From Ochrobactrum sp. Q0168 (GTDB lineage: Bacteria; Pseudomonadota; Alphaproteobacteria; Rhizobiales; Rhizobiaceae), in NCBI RefSeq assembly GCF_016427605.1, contig NZ_JAELXQ010000002.1, positions 372,001-436,000 on the forward strand: a stretch of 64,000 bases of DNA. Reading direction: 5' to 3'. This document shows positions 20,132 to 29,897 of this stretch, piece after piece; within the stretch, counting starts at the first letter, position 1, and the number at the start of each line of letters is the position of its first letter. Under the pieces are notes generated by a model. It did not search any database, was not told the origin of the DNA, and saw only the letters and a list, made by a program, of their open reading frames with translations. The translations under genes were made by a program, and so were the position numbers.

Positions 20132-21791
20132 GGCTTATTTCTCCATAAAGCGCGCGTTTGAACGGTTCCATGCCAACGCGGCGATAGGCAGCGAGGAAGT
20201 TTTCCTCCGGGCTTTCGCGCAAGGCGAGATAGGTATCGACCACCGTTTCGATGGCATCCACCACTTCTTCCGACGAGAAGCCGCGACCGGTGATCTCGCC
20301 GATGGCCGAATGCTCGTCCGCCGAACCGCCAAGCGTGATCTGATAGAGTTCCTCACCCTTCTTCTCAACGCCCAGAATGCCGATATGACCGACATGGTGG
20401 TGGCCGCAGGCATTGATGCAGCCGGAAATCTTGATCTTGAGATCGCCGATTTCAAGCTGGCGCTGCTGGTCGCCGAAGCGCTCGGAAATGCGCTGCGCCA
20501 CCGGAATGGAGCGCGCATTGGCAAGGGCGCAATAATCGAGGCCCGGGCAGGCGATGATGTCGGTGATGAGACCGGCATTGGGCGTCACCAGACCATCCGA
20601 TTGCAGGAGATCGTAGACGGCTGCGAGATCGGCCTTGGCCACATGCGGCAGAACCAGATTCTGCTCGTGGCTGACGCGGATTTCATCGAAGGAATAGGTT
20701 TCCGCAATATCCGCCACCAGTTCCATCTGTTCAGCACTTGCGTCCCCCGGAATGCCGCCGATAGGCTTCAGCGAAATGGTGACGACCGCATAATCCGGGT
20801 GCTTGTGCGGCGTGACATTGCGCGCCACCCAGCTTGCAAATTCCGCATCGGCCTTCTGGGTTACGGCCAGCACTTCCCAGCCTTCCGGCCGTTGCGGCAG
20901 GTTCGGCATGCGGAAATAGCTTTCAATGGCGTCGATATCGCGCTGCGGCAGCTTCAGCTCGCCGTTGCGGATTTCTTCCCATTCAGCGTCGATCTCGCGG
21001 GTCAGTTCTTCAACGCCGGTTTCATGGACGAGAATCTTGATGCGCGCCTTATATTTGTTGTCGCGACGGCCATGCAAATTATAGACGCGCACGATGGCCG
21101 TCACATAGGTCAGCATGTCCTCGATGGGCAGGAAGTCGCGGATTTTCTTGGCCACCATCGGCGTGCGACCCTGACCACCGCCAATATAGACGGCCAGCCC
21201 CAGATCGCCCGCCTCGTTCTTCTTCAGCTGCAAGCCGATGTCATGCACCTGAATGGCGGCGCGGTCATGCTCCGAGCCGACAATGGCGATCTTGAACTTG
21301 CGCGGCAGATAGGAAAACTCCGGATGCAGCGACGACCACTGGCGCAGAATTTCGGCGAAGGGGCGCGGATCGGCCACTTCGTCGGCGGCAGCGCCCGCGA
21401 AATGATCAGCGGTCACGTTTCGAATGCAATTGCCGGAGGTCTGGATGGCGTGCATCTCGACTTCCGCCAGCTCTTCCAGAATGCGCGGCACGTCCTTCAG
21501 GGCAGGCCAGTTATACTGGATGTTCTGGCGCGTGGTGAAATGGCCAAAGCCGCGATCATAGACGCGGGCGATGTGGCCGAGCTTACGCAGCTGGCGGCCC
21601 GACAGGGTGCCATAGGGGATGGCCACGCGCAGCATATAGGCGTGCAATTGCAGATAAAGGCCGTTCATCAGGCGCAGCGGACGGAACTGTTCTTCCGTCA
21701 GCTCTCCGGTCAGGCGGCGCTCGACCTGATCCTTGAACTGGGCAACGCGGGCCGCAACGAAATCGCGGTCGAATTCATCATAACGATACAT
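20121..21791 (-). CDS. cysI: Sulfite reductase hemoprotein (nitrite/sulfite reductase family)
   Basis: CysI reduces sulfite to sulfide with six electrons through siroheme and a [4Fe-4S] cluster. The 556-residue protein has two ferredoxin-like half-domains and two siroheme-binding halves. The cluster ligands are CPGLDYC (C-x5-C, near residue 420) and GCINACGHH (C-x3-C, near residue 460), and TSGNCIRN is the conserved segment of the first half. No flavoprotein cysJ is present, so electrons probably come from ferredoxin. The siroheme synthase gene cysG lies upstream in the same operon, separated by a DUF2849 gene and a short repeat. Confidence 0.94.
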   Translation of the reverse strand: MYRYDEFDRDFVAARVAQFKDQVERRLTGELTEEQFRPLRLMNGLYLQLHAYMLRVAIPYGTLSGRQLRKLGHIARVYDRGFGHFTTRQNIQYNWPALKDVPRILEELAEVEMHAIQTSGNCIRNVTADHFAGAAADEVADPRPFAEILRQWSSLHPEFSYLPRKFKIAIVGSEHDRAAIQVHDIGLQLKKNEAGDLGLAVYIGGGQGRTPMVAKKIRDFLPIEDMLTYVTAIVRVYNLHGRRDNKYKARIKILVHETGVEELTREIDAEWEEIRNGELKLPQRDIDAIESYFRMPNLPQRPEGWEVLAVTQKADAEFASWVARNVTPHKHPDYAVVTISLKPIGGIPGDASAEQMELVADIAETYSFDEIRVSHEQNLVLPHVAKADLAAVYDLLQSDGLVTPNAGLITDIIACPGLDYCALANARSIPVAQRISERFGDQQRQLEIGDLKIKISGCINACGHHHVGHIGILGVEKKGEELYQITLGGSADEHSAIGEITGRGFSSEEVVDAIETVVDTYLALRESPEENFLAAYRRVGMEPFKRALYGEISRAA

Positions 21792-21807
21792 AGTCTAATT
21801 CCAGTTC

Positions 21808-21857
21808 AGAGCATTTCCACCAAAAGGGAGAACCGGTTTTGCGTCCGGAAATGCGGC
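21808..21857. repeat. Short imperfect palindromic repeat, second family, copy 1
   Basis: The unit reads AGAGCATTTCCACCAAAAG, then AACCGGTTTTGCGTCCGGAAATGC. Related copies lie at 23666-23714 and, more divergently, at 38296-38336. Here it sits between the DUF2849 gene and cysI inside the operon. Repeats of this GCATTTCC...GGAAATGC type are scattered in many rhizobial genomes. Confidence 0.6.
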
Positions 21858-21865
21858 AACAGATA

Positions 21866-22183
21866 TTACGAGGCGCGCTTCAAGGCGGGCTTGTCGAGGG
21901 GCAAATCGCCGAACGTGACGATGGTCGGGCCGGAAAGGCGGATGCGCTCGCGCAGGCGGATCGGGTAAAGCCCCTCCTCGCGCTCCTCGACATCGATCAC
22001 ATTCACATCGACAACCAGATTGGCTTTCGCTGCAACCTTGCCCGCCTCTTCGAGCGCCGTCACGGCTTCCGCATGGCGAGCAACCAGCGCGCCGTCGATG
22101 GTCTCCTGCCACGAACCGTCGGCACCGAGCCACACGGCCTGCCCGTCGATCAGCCGGTTTGCAGTGAGAACTTTTACGACCAT
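21866..22183 (-). CDS. DUF2849 family protein in the sulfite-reduction operon
   Basis: This 105-residue protein begins MVVKVLTANRLIDGQAVWLG and matches the DUF2849 family, which sits between siroheme synthase and sulfite reductase in alphaproteobacteria. I set the start at 22183: a TTGGAG ribosome site lies 7 bp upstream, while the longer open frame to 22528 runs back through cysG and has no family match. The end is marked by IRERIRLSGPTIVTFGDLPL-type sequence (residues about 78-98). No catalytic motif is visible. It may help cofactor insertion or electron delivery, which is inference from its neighbours. Confidence 0.85.
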   Translation of the reverse strand: MVVKVLTANRLIDGQAVWLGADGSWQETIDGALVARHAEAVTALEEAGKVAAKANLVVDVNVIDVEEREEGLYPIRLRERIRLSGPTIVTFGDLPLDKPALKRAS

Positions 22184-22224
22184 TTCCAAACTCCAAACTT
22201 TTGTTAACCGCGCATCCTGCGGGT

Positions 22225-23652
22225 TTAGGCTGCGACGGAAACCGGCTTGAGGGCCAGCGCTTCGGCTTTGTCGATTGCGGCACCGGCGACGGCATCGCCA
22301 ATGATCACCATGACCGGGCCGGAAAGCTCCTTGCGGTTTTCCAGATCCGGCAAATCCTTCAGCGTGCCGTGGAACAGGCGCTTGTCCTGCCGGCTCGCAT
22401 TTTCCACCACCGCAACCGCGGTATCTTCGTGCAGACCCGCAGCAATCAGGCGCGCGGCAACCGATGCCGCGACCGTCGAGCCCATATAGACCGCAATGGT
22501 TGCGCCGGAGACGGCGAGCTTCGCCCATCCCGGCAGCACGTCGCCGGTCATGTCATGGCCGGTGGTGAACACCAGCGACGAAGCAACACCGCGCAGCGTC
22601 AGTGGCAGTTCCATGTCGGCAGCGGCGGCAAAGGCCGAGGTGATGCCGGGCACGATTTCGAACCCGATACCGGCAGCACGCAGCGCCGCCATTTCCTCGC
22701 CTGCGCGTCCGAACACCAGCGGATCGCCGGATTTCAGCCGCACAACGCGCTTGCCTTCCCGCCCCAGCGAAACCAGCAGGCGGTTGATCTCTTCCTGACT
22801 TTTGGAATGGCAGCCCTTGCGCTTGCCGACGGCAAGGCGCTCGGCGTCACGCCGCCCCATGGCGATCACGCCTTCGGGCACCAGCGCATCATGCACGATC
22901 ACATCGGCTTCCATCAAAGCGCGATGTGCGCGCAGGGTCAGCAGGTCTTCGGCACCCGGACCGGCGCCGACCAGCCAGACATAACCGGCCGCATTGTCAC
23001 GCTGCTCGATCAGGTCGCTCGCAGCCTTGTAGGCTTCCACGCGATGGCCATTTTCGATGGCGCTGGCGACACGGCCTGAAAAGAACCCGCGCCAGAAGCT
23101 GCGGCGCGCCAGACCTTTTGGCAATGCGCGCTCGACCAGCGGACGCCAGCTTTCCGCGAAATGCGCAAGCTCGCCAAGGCGCGGCGAAAAGGCGGCATCG
23201 ATGCGCGCACGAACCATCTGCGCCAGTACCGGAGCACTTCCTTCCGAACCAATGGCAATCGTCAGCGGCGCACGGTTGACGATGGCAGGCGTCAGAAAAT
23301 CGCAAAGAGCGGGACGGTCAACGACATTGACCGGAACCTTCTCAGCCTTGACCACCGCGGCAATGGCGCGGTCCTGCGCTTCATCGCCGGTCGCCACGAA
23401 GACCAGCTTTGCACCCGCGACATGTTCCGGCGCAAATGGTGCCGCCACATGCTCCGCACCATGGCTTGCGATGAAATTAGCCAGATGATGTTCCGGTTCT
23501 TCGGCAATGATGCGCAGGCGTGCGGATGTCTGCGCCACGAGGCGCGCCTTGTTCAAGGCTTCCTCGCCGCCGCCAACGACGACTACCACCTCTTCCGACA
23601 CCCGGAAGAAGGCAGGAAAATCAGCCAGTAAACGCTTTTGCGGTAGAGACAC
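22225..23652 (-). CDS. cysG: Siroheme synthase (precorrin-2 dehydrogenase + uroporphyrinogen-III methyltransferase)
   Basis: CysG makes siroheme from uroporphyrinogen III. The 475-residue product has an N-terminal NAD-dependent dehydrogenase/ferrochelatase part (residues about 1-205, VVVVVGGGEEALNKARLV) and a C-terminal SUMT part (from about 220, LVGAGPGAEDLLTLRAH, then RLKSGDPLVFGRAGEE). Both halves of the family's usual bifunctional enzyme are intact. It is the first gene of the minus-strand operon leading to cysI, supplying the sulfite reductase cofactor. A copy of the short palindromic repeat lies just before its start. Confidence 0.95.
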   Translation of the reverse strand: MSLPQKRLLADFPAFFRVSEEVVVVVGGGEEALNKARLVAQTSARLRIIAEEPEHHLANFIASHGAEHVAAPFAPEHVAGAKLVFVATGDEAQDRAIAAVVKAEKVPVNVVDRPALCDFLTPAIVNRAPLTIAIGSEGSAPVLAQMVRARIDAAFSPRLGELAHFAESWRPLVERALPKGLARRSFWRGFFSGRVASAIENGHRVEAYKAASDLIEQRDNAAGYVWLVGAGPGAEDLLTLRAHRALMEADVIVHDALVPEGVIAMGRRDAERLAVGKRKGCHSKSQEEINRLLVSLGREGKRVVRLKSGDPLVFGRAGEEMAALRAAGIGFEIVPGITSAFAAAADMELPLTLRGVASSLVFTTGHDMTGDVLPGWAKLAVSGATIAVYMGSTVAASVAARLIAAGLHEDTAVAVVENASRQDKRLFHGTLKDLPDLENRKELSGPVMVIIGDAVAGAAIDKAEALALKPVSVAA

Positions 23653-23665
23653 GATGCCATCCTTG

Positions 23666-23714
23666 AGAGCATTTCCAGCGAAAGTGGATACCGGTTTCGC
23701 GTGCGGAAATACGC
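23666..23714. repeat. Short imperfect palindromic repeat, second family, copy 2
   Basis: AGAGCATTTCCAGCGAAAG is followed by ACCGGTTTCGCGTGCGGAAA, closely matching the copy at 21808. It lies 14 bp upstream of the cysG start codon, so it would be part of the cysG leader or promoter. The rest of the gap to 23885 is AT-rich with one small hairpin (about 23832-23850) and no gene. Confidence 0.6.
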
Positions 23715-23885
23715 CTTGTGAAAGTTGGCGCCATTATCCATGGAGAGCGGAAGATTTATAAGAAACGGGCTTGCGCGTGAAAATGACGGCGAGCATCACT
23801 TTTTCTCAAAACAGCCGATTGCGGGATTTTAATTTCCCGTAAGGCCGAAAATATATCCTACAATTTTTATAGGGTTTACATAGGC

Positions 23886-24266
23886 TTATCGGTAATCGCC
23901 GCTCGTGAAGAAGGCCGGAACATGTTTAGGCCAACGGCGCGGCAGCACGGCAATCAGGTCGAAACGCAGCGACAGACGGTCATGGTCGGGCTGGCGTTGC
24001 AGCCAGAGATCAGCTGCGGCTTCGATGCGATGCATGGCCTGCGGCGTGACGGCGAGATATGCGGCTTCAAGGCTGCTGCGCGCCTTGACCTCGACGATGA
24101 GCACCAGATTGCCCCGCCGGGCGATCAGATCGATTTCGCCGAGCCGTGTCCGATAGCGCCGCGCGACAACGCGAAAGCCTTTCAAAAGAAGCACCATCGC
24201 CGCAAAGCGTTCGGCGCTGTGTCCGCGAAAGAAAGCGCTGCGCTTTTTCTCGCGGAGGTCTATCAT
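23886..24266 (-). CDS. YraN/UPF0102 family nuclease-fold protein
   Basis: This 126-residue protein has the core of the YraN family, a restriction-endonuclease-like fold. The N-terminal [20 protein letters not shown] is followed by [21 protein letters not shown], where the Glu, Asp and E-x-K residues match the family's metal site. The function is not firmly known, though a Holliday-junction or recombination role has been proposed for relatives. It overlaps the rsmI stop by four bases (ATGA), which is the gene order seen in many proteobacteria. Confidence 0.88.
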   Translation of the reverse strand: MIDLREKKRSAFFRGHSAERFAAMVLLLKGFRVVARRYRTRLGEIDLIARRGNLVLIVEVKARSSLEAAYLAVTPQAMHRIEAAADLWLQRQPDHDRLSLRFDLIAVLPRRWPKHVPAFFTSGDYR

Positions 24267-25189
24267 CGCTGATCCGATTTCAGTTGCATAAGGCGCTGAT
24301 AGAGAACCGATTTCTGCCCGCCGGTCATGCGCGCCGCCTCGCCTGCGGCCTTGGATGGCGGCAGTTCGGCGGCAAGCGACAGAAGCAGCTTGTCGATATC
24401 TTCCTCGCTTTGCGGAATGGTGTTGCCTGTCGGCGGACCGACCAGCAGAACCACTTCCCCGCGAATGCGATCCTCGCCGTCAAACTCCGCTGCAAGCTCG
24501 CCCAGCGGCGCAGTGCGAATGGTCTCATAGGCCTTGGTCAGTTCGCGGCAGAGCGCGCCCAGACGATCCGGCCCGAACACTTGGGCCATTTCGGCCAGCG
24601 TCGCCGCTGTCCGGTTTGGCGATTCATAAAACACCAGCGTTGCGTCGATGCCCTTGAGGCTTTCGAGCTTCGTCTGCTTTTGCCCATGCTTGGATGGAAG
24701 AAAGCCGCAGAACATGAAGGCGTCGGTCGGCAGGCCAGAAGCGGCAAGTGCGGCCAGAACGGCAGAAGCGCCCGGAATGGGGACGACGCGAATACCCGCC
24801 TCGCGGGCTTCGCCAACCAGACGAAAGCCCGGATCGGAAACGAGCGGCGTACCCGCATCGGACACCAGTGCAACGCTTTTGCCCGCCGACAGTGCGGCAA
24901 TCAGCTTTTCTCCGGCTTCGGCGGCATTGTGCTCGTGATAGCTGATCGGACGGCGGGAAATGCCGTAGCGGTCGAGGAGAACGCGGGTCACACGCGTATC
25001 CTCGCAGGCGAGAACATCGGCTGCGGCGAGCGTTTCGATGCCGCGCAGCGTCATGTCGCCAAGATTACCAATCGGCGTCGAGACGATATAAAGGGCTGGC
25101 TCAAGCGGTCGGGCGCGCATCGTCGTGCCGCCCACCACATATTCCCGTCGCCCATCGCCGATGTTCTGGGCGCCTGTTTCTTCCGTCAT
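24263..25189 (-). CDS. rsmI: 16S rRNA (cytidine1402-2'-O)-methyltransferase
   Basis: RsmI methylates the ribose of C1402 in the decoding centre of 16S rRNA using AdoMet. The 308-residue product belongs to the tetrapyrrole-methylase-like fold and has the family signature [16 protein letters not shown] (about residue 33). It also has [18 protein letters not shown] and the glycine-rich [17 protein letters not shown]. An additional N-terminal tail of about 30 residues precedes the core. It is followed by yraN with a 4 bp overlap and is separated from hemW by a repeat element. Confidence 0.94.
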   Translation of the reverse strand: MTEETGAQNIGDGRREYVVGGTTMRARPLEPALYIVSTPIGNLGDMTLRGIETLAAADVLACEDTRVTRVLLDRYGISRRPISYHEHNAAEAGEKLIAALSAGKSVALVSDAGTPLVSDPGFRLVGEAREAGIRVVPIPGASAVLAALAASGLPTDAFMFCGFLPSKHGQKQTKLESLKGIDATLVFYESPNRTAATLAEMAQVFGPDRLGALCRELTKAYETIRTAPLGELAAEFDGEDRIRGEVVLLVGPPTGNTIPQSEEDIDKLLLSLAAELPPSKAAGEAARMTGGQKSVLYQRLMQLKSDQR

Positions 25190-25201
25190 TCTACGTCCTT
25201 C

Positions 25202-25344
25202 AGTGTCTGAATCAAAAAGCGGCAGGCTGTGGCGAAAATGGTGATTTCGAGAACCGGAGCGCAGCGTACATTAAGGTACGTGAGCACCGGAAGCGCAGAA
25301 ATTGCCATTTGCAGCCCGGCATGGCGTCTTTTGGATCAGACACT
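25202..25344. repeat. Bru-RS-like palindromic repeat, copy 2
   Basis: This 143 bp element has ends AGTGTCTGAATCAAAA and TTTTGGATCAGACACT and core segments ACCGGAGCGCAGCGTAC and GGTACGTGAGCACCGGAAGC. Its right end shares its last base with the hemW stop codon. Confidence 0.88.
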
Positions 25345-26561
25345 CATGCAGCCAGATCGGCAACCAGCGCATCCAGCACCAATGCACCGTCCGGCGTTGC
25401 GCGAATGATGCTGCCACCCATTGGTTCGATCATGCCCTCGGTGATCAGTTTCGCCAGACGCTTCTGGTCAACGCTCTGGCCCGACAGCCGCTTGTAGCGA
25501 TCCAGATCGATGCCTTCGCGCAGACGAAGCCCCATCATCAGGAACTCGTCGCCCTCTTGCCCGCCATCGAGATATTCTTCCTCGACAATGCCGTGGCCGC
25601 GCCGTTCAACGTGATCGAGCCAGGTTTCCGGATGTTTTTCGGTCATCGTCACCGTGCGCACATCGTTTTCCACGAAACGCCCATGCGCGCCGGGGCCAAT
25701 GCCGACATATTGCCCATAGCGCCAATAGACCAGATTGTGCTGCGACTCGCGCCCCGGCACCGCATGATTGGAAATCTCATAGGCCGGGAGACCATGCTCC
25801 GCCGTCACCCGTTGCGTTTCTTCATAAAGCGCTGCGGCGTGATCCGGCTCCGGCGTGGTCAGCTTTCCGGCCTTCCAGAGATTGTAGAACTGTGTGCCTT
25901 CCTCGATAGTCAGCTGATAGAGCGAGAGGTGATCGGCAGCCAGTCCGATTGCCTCCTTCAGCTCTTCGCGCCAAGCCTCGATGCTCTGGTTCGGGCGCGC
26001 ATAGATCAAATCGAAGGAGAGGCGCGGGAAAATCTCACGCGCCAAGCGGATAGCCGCCTTGGCTTCCTCGACCGAATGCATGCGCCCGAGACGGCGCAGA
26101 TCTGGATCGTTCAGAGCCTGAATGCCGAGCGACACGCGATTGACGCCTGCCGCGCGATAGCCGCGAAAACGGTCGGCCTCCACACTGGTCGGATTGGCTT
26201 CCAGCGTCACTTCAATGTCGGGCGCGACAGACCAATGCGACGCAATATTATCGAGCAGAGCGCCCACCGTTTCGGGCTGCATCAGCGAGGGCGTGCCGCC
26301 GCCCAGAAAAATGCTGGTGACGGTGCGCGGGCCGGTGCGCTCGCGCAGCGTTTCCATCTCGCGCCGGAACGCTTCGGAAAACCGCGCCTGATCCACCGGC
26401 TTGTGGCGGACGTGGCTGTTGAAATCGCAATAAGGGCATTTGGCCAGACAGAACGGCCAGTGCACATAAACGCCGAACGCGGTTTCCCCATTCGCACGCG
26501 CGATGGGAATCGTGCTCACGCCGTCCGCTAACGCCTGTGAAGAGGGAAACAGCCTGTTCAT
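25344..26561 (-). CDS. hemW: Radical SAM heme chaperone HemW
   Basis: HemW is a radical-SAM protein that binds heme and hands it to respiratory enzymes. It was long annotated as an oxygen-independent coproporphyrinogen oxidase. The 405-residue product has the cluster motif C-x3-C-x2-C in [14 protein letters not shown] (about residue 37), the SAM-binding segment [14 protein letters not shown] (about 110), and the C-terminal HemN-type domain. It lacks the extra N-terminal region of true HemN. Its start overlaps the rdgB stop by 4 bp, a common order (rdgB-hemW) in proteobacteria. Confidence 0.92.
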   Translation of the reverse strand: MNRLFPSSQALADGVSTIPIARANGETAFGVYVHWPFCLAKCPYCDFNSHVRHKPVDQARFSEAFRREMETLRERTGPRTVTSIFLGGGTPSLMQPETVGALLDNIASHWSVAPDIEVTLEANPTSVEADRFRGYRAAGVNRVSLGIQALNDPDLRRLGRMHSVEEAKAAIRLAREIFPRLSFDLIYARPNQSIEAWREELKEAIGLAADHLSLYQLTIEEGTQFYNLWKAGKLTTPEPDHAAALYEETQRVTAEHGLPAYEISNHAVPGRESQHNLVYWRYGQYVGIGPGAHGRFVENDVRTVTMTEKHPETWLDHVERRGHGIVEEEYLDGGQEGDEFLMMGLRLREGIDLDRYKRLSGQSVDQKRLAKLITEGMIEPMGGSIIRATPDGALVLDALVADLAA

Positions 26562-27232
26562 TCTGCTGGCGCCGATACCACGTTGAGCGCCTTTTCGGCA
26601 AAAAGCTTGAAGGCGCGGGCGCGGTGCGACAGGGCGTCCGCGTCGCCGGGCTTCCAGCCGTGCTTCTCGTCGGCGGTCATTTCGCCAAAGGTTTTTTCAT
26701 GGCCGTCCGGCAGGAACACCGGATCATAGCCGAAGCCGGTCGTGCCGCGGGGTGGCCAGATCAGCACGCCTTCCACTTCGCCGCGGAAATATTCCGCTTC
26801 GCCATCCGGCCACGCAAGACAGATGACGGAGACAAAACGCGCGCCGCGCTTGTCTGCAGTCGTCGCGCCCTTTTTCTGCAAAAGATCTTCGACCTTGCGC
26901 ATCGCCATGTTGAAATCGCGCGTGCCGTCTTCGGTCTCGGCCCAATTGGCCGTGTAGACGCCAGGCTCGCCGTCCAGCGCATCGACCATCAGGCCGGAAT
27001 CGTCGGACAATGCGGGCAAGCCGGTGGCTTCTGCCGCTGCAAGCGCCTTGATATAGGCGTTTTCCTCAAACGTGGTGCCGGTCTCGTCCGGCTCCGGCAG
27101 GCCCAGTGCCGCGACCGAGCTGACATCGAAGCCGAACGGGCCGATCAGCCCGTCGAATTCCTTCAGCTTGCCTGCATTGTGCGAGGCGACAATCAGCTTG
27201 CCCTTTTCCAGCGTTCTCATTTTCAGTTCCAC
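26558..27232 (-). CDS. rdgB: XTP/dITP diphosphatase (RdgB/HAM1)
   Basis: The enzyme removes non-canonical purine triphosphates (dITP, XTP) from the nucleotide pool. The 224-residue product has the family's N-terminal triphosphate-binding loop [12 protein letters not shown] and the motif [20 protein letters not shown]. It also has the C-terminal [15 protein letters not shown] and LSHRARAF. It overlaps the VOC gene upstream by 10 bp and hemW downstream by 4 bp, so the three are translationally coupled. Confidence 0.95.
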   Translation of the reverse strand: MELKMRTLEKGKLIVASHNAGKLKEFDGLIGPFGFDVSSVAALGLPEPDETGTTFEENAYIKALAAAEATGLPALSDDSGLMVDALDGEPGVYTANWAETEDGTRDFNMAMRKVEDLLQKKGATTADKRGARFVSVICLAWPDGEAEYFRGEVEGVLIWPPRGTTGFGYDPVFLPDGHEKTFGEMTADEKHGWKPGDADALSHRARAFKLFAEKALNVVSAPAE

Positions 27233-27627
27233 AGTTTAGGTTCGGCAATCTCCAGCGAATTGCCGGATGGATCGCGGAAATAAATCGAATGTGCGCCATT
27301 GGGCCAATCGAAATCGGCCTCGATGGCGACGCCATGCTTTTCCAGATGTTTCCGCCAGCCCTCGATCTCGGTACGGCTTGCGGCAAAACATACATGACCC
27401 GGCCCCGTCGTGCCATGCGGCGGCACAGGCAGATGGCCGGGCAAAGGCGGCTTCAACGTTTCTTCCGCCTTGAAGAGCAGCAAAATGCCCTCACCACAGC
27501 GGAAGAAGGCGTTGCGCTCGCTGAGCTGGCCCACCGGCTCCAGCCCCATCGTGTTGCGATAGAATTCTACCGCCTCGGCGACGTCGCGAACATAGAGTGC
27601 CGTTTCAAGAATACGTGCAGCGCGCAT
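27223..27627 (-). CDS. VOC superfamily (glyoxalase/bleomycin-resistance-like) protein
   Basis: This 134-residue protein is a single vicinal-oxygen-chelate domain. The N-terminal half has [20 protein letters not shown], and the C-terminal half has [20 protein letters not shown] and [18 protein letters not shown]. The last part supplies the usual glutamate metal ligand. Members include glyoxalases, dioxygenases and resistance proteins, so the reaction cannot be inferred. It overlaps rdgB by 10 bp. Confidence 0.88.
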   Translation of the reverse strand: MRAARILETALYVRDVAEAVEFYRNTMGLEPVGQLSERNAFFRCGEGILLLFKAEETLKPPLPGHLPVPPHGTTGPGHVCFAASRTEIEGWRKHLEKHGVAIEADFDWPNGAHSIYFRDPSGNSLEIAEPKLWN

Positions 27628-27677
27628 GGATTTCCCTTCGGTTGCGACGCATCCGATACGGTATGCGGTTCAGTGAG

Positions 27678-27795
27678 ATTCCGGTTATGGCGAGCCGAAA
27701 ATGATGGTCTTTAAGACCCGGCGCGGAGTGTACTTAAAGTACATGAGCACCGGAAGCGAAAAAGACCGCCATTTGCAGGCCGCCAGAGCCGGAAT
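27678..27795. repeat. Bru-RS-like palindromic repeat, copy 3
   Basis: This 118 bp element has ends ATTCCGGTTATGGCG and CGCCAGAGCCGGAAT. The core (GCGGAGTGTACTTAAAGTAC, then ATGAGCACCGGAAGCG) is more diverged than copies 1, 2 and 4 and closest to the copy at 48625. It lies between the VOC gene and rph. Confidence 0.8.
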
Positions 27796-27806
27796 AACGC
27801 GAACCG

Positions 27807-28523
27807 TCAGGCTACAGCCATCTTCTGCAGGGAGACAAGACGATCGACGCCGCTGCGTGCGAGCTTCATCAGGTTCAGGAATTCTTCTTCCGAGAAAGGC
27901 GTGCCTTCGGCGGTGCCCTGAATTTCAACAATGCCGCCGGTGCCGGTCATGACGAAATTGCTGTCGGTCTGGGCGACGGAATCTTCCGCATAGTCCAGAT
28001 CGAGAACAGGAGCGCCTTCATAGATGCCGCAGGAAATGGCGGCGACATGGTCCTTCAAAACCTTCTCGACCCGCACCATCTGGCGCGCTTCCATCCAGCG
28101 CAGGCATTCATGCAGGGCCACCCAGCCGCCGGTGATGGCTGCCGTGCGCGTGCCGCCATCGGCCTGAATGACATCGCAGTCCACCGTGATCTGCACTTCG
28201 CCAAGCGCCTGCATGTCCAAGACGGCGCGCAAGGATCGTCCGATCAGACGCTGGATTTCCTGCGTGCGTCCGCCCTGCTTGCCAGTGGCGGCTTCACGGC
28301 GCATGCGGTCGCCGGTCGAACGCGGCAGCATGCCGTATTCAGCCGTGACCCAGCCCTTGCCGGTGTTGCGCATCCAGCCCGGCACTTTTTCTTCAAGGCT
28401 TGCCGTGCACAGAACATGGGTGTCGCCGAATTTGACCAGGCAGGAGCCTTCCGCATGTTTGGAGATGCCGCGCTCGAAAGAAACGGCGCGCATTTCGTCG
28501 GCAGCACGCTTGGATGGACGCAT
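27807..28523 (-). CDS. rph: Ribonuclease PH
   Basis: RNase PH trims the 3' ends of tRNA precursors by phosphorolysis. The 238-residue product carries the family landmarks [19 protein letters not shown], the basic [16 protein letters not shown]-like stretch (here [18 protein letters not shown]) and the catalytic region [20 protein letters not shown]. It also has the C-terminal [15 protein letters not shown]. It is divergent from hrcA, the order usual in Rhizobiales, and begins the minus-strand run rph-VOC-rdgB-hemW. Confidence 0.96.
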   Translation of the reverse strand: MRPSKRAADEMRAVSFERGISKHAEGSCLVKFGDTHVLCTASLEEKVPGWMRNTGKGWVTAEYGMLPRSTGDRMRREAATGKQGGRTQEIQRLIGRSLRAVLDMQALGEVQITVDCDVIQADGGTRTAAITGGWVALHECLRWMEARQMVRVEKVLKDHVAAISCGIYEGAPVLDLDYAEDSVAQTDSNFVMTGTGGIVEIQGTAEGTPFSEEEFLNLMKLARSGVDRLVSLQKMAVA

Positions 28524-28665
28524 ATAGTAAATTCCTTGATCGGTTTTTGAGCTTCAAAGTTTTCCGTGCGGCTTTTTAGGCCCGACGGACGCAAATAGAA
28601 AGGCATTTCACATCGGTCCGCAGCCAAAGATATGTTGAGAGGATTGCCAGTGTGAGGCTAAAGCC

Positions 28666-28693
28666 TTTGACGCTTCGCGCAGCGACCTTATAT
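28666..28693 (+). promoter_or_regulatory. Candidate promoter of hrcA
   Basis: TTTGAC (28666-28671) is followed after 16 bp by TTATAT (28688-28693) within ACCTTATATTTAGG. This fits the alphaproteobacterial CTTGAC/CYTATNT style used by housekeeping or heat-shock sigma factors. No CIRCE repeat is seen in the rph-hrcA gap. Confidence 0.45.
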
Positions 28694-28728
28694 TTAGGGC
28701 AAGCAATCAACAGGTTCGCCGCTCTATC

Positions 28729-29799
28729 ATGATGAAATCGCCTGAACATCAGCTTTTGAATTCGCTCGACCAGCGGTCGCGCGAAATTTTCCGGCTGGTC
28801 GTCGAGAGCTATCTCAACGATGGTGACCCGGTCGGATCGCGCAATCTGTCCCGCCTGCTGCCGCATTCGCTCTCACCCGCCACCATTCGCAATGTGATGA
28901 GCGATCTGGAGCATCTGGGCCTGATCTATGCGCCGCATGTGTCGGCGGGTCGTCTGCCGACGCAGATTGGCCTGCGCTTTTTTGTCGACGCCTTTCTGGA
29001 AGTCGGCGATCTGCCGCCGGAAGAACGCTCGTCGATTGACGCGCAGGTGCGCGCCGCCGGAAACAGCAATTCGGTGGAAAGCGTGCTGACAGAGGCAAGC
29101 CAGGTCCTGTCGGGCCTGTCGCGCGGCGCGGGCCTCGTACTCGCCGCCAAGACGGAAGGCGCGCTGAAACATATCGAATTCGTGCGGCTTGAGCCGACCC
29201 GCGCGCTTGCCGTGCTCGTGATGCAGAATGGCGACGTGGAAAACCGCGTCATCAATCTGCCGGTCGGCATCAGCGCATCGCAACTGGTCGAAGCCTCGAA
29301 TTTCCTCAACGCCCATATTCACGGCCACACACTTTCCGAAGCCAAGGCCGAGCTGAAGGTGCTGATGGAGGAAACCCGTCAGGAACTGGACCAGCTTTCG
29401 CAGGAACTTGTCGAACAGGGCCTCGCGGTCTGGGGCGGCACCGGCTCCGACCAGCCGTCGCGGCTGATTGTGCGCGGCCGCGCCAATCTGCTGGAAAACA
29501 TTCACGCCCAGGAAGATATCGAACGCCTGCGCCATCTCTTCGACGATCTGGAAACCAAGGACGGCATGGTGCAGCTTCTGGATCTGGCCGAAACAGGTTC
29601 AGGCGTGCGCATTTTTATCGGCTCGGAAAACAAGCTGTTTTCGCTGTCCGGCTCGTCACTGGTGGTCGCGCCCTATCGCGACAGCGAACAGCGGGTCATC
29701 GGGGCGCTTGGCGTCATCGGCCCGACCCGGCTTAATTATGCGCGTATCGTTCCGATGGTGGACTATACGGCGCAGATCGTGTCTAGACTTTTGCGGTGA
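28729..29799 (+). CDS. hrcA: Heat-inducible transcriptional repressor HrcA
   Basis: HrcA represses chaperonin genes by binding CIRCE elements and is itself kept active by GroEL. The 356-residue product has the N-terminal winged helix (residues about 8-80, [20 protein letters not shown], then [15 protein letters not shown]). A GAF-like dimer core follows, with the conserved C-terminal [21 protein letters not shown] ending the protein near residue 345. It is followed 98 bp later by grpE. No CIRCE site is present here, so autoregulation is not indicated; its targets, such as groESL, lie outside the window. Confidence 0.96.
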   Translation: MMKSPEHQLLNSLDQRSREIFRLVVESYLNDGDPVGSRNLSRLLPHSLSPATIRNVMSDLEHLGLIYAPHVSAGRLPTQIGLRFFVDAFLEVGDLPPEERSSIDAQVRAAGNSNSVESVLTEASQVLSGLSRGAGLVLAAKTEGALKHIEFVRLEPTRALAVLVMQNGDVENRVINLPVGISASQLVEASNFLNAHIHGHTLSEAKAELKVLMEETRQELDQLSQELVEQGLAVWGGTGSDQPSRLIVRGRANLLENIHAQEDIERLRHLFDDLETKDGMVQLLDLAETGSGVRIFIGSENKLFSLSGSSLVVAPYRDSEQRVIGALGVIGPTRLNYARIVPMVDYTAQIVSRLLR

Positions 29800-29833
29800 T
29801 GTGTCAATCTTACCGGGTCAGCGGAAATTAAGC

Positions 29834-29862
29834 CTTGATTTTAATGGCATGAAACTCGATAT
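29834..29862 (+). promoter_or_regulatory. Candidate heat-shock promoter of grpE
   Basis: CTTGAT (29834-29839), a 17 bp spacer and CGATAT (29857-29862) lie 36 bp before the grpE start, close to the CTTG-N17-CYTATNT pattern of alphaproteobacterial RpoH promoters. Confidence 0.4.
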
Positions 29863-29897
29863 CCGCCCCAGACGATATTCAAGACGGAAGAAGCACT

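Noticed and set aside
20034-21968. 644-codon open frame on the plus strand across cysI and cysH
   Set aside because: Antisense shadow of cysI, which has all its cluster ligands; no ribosome site or domain is seen.
28524-28728. CIRCE element before hrcA
   Set aside because: No TTAGCACTC-N9-GAGTGCTAA or close variant is present in the rph-hrcA gap.
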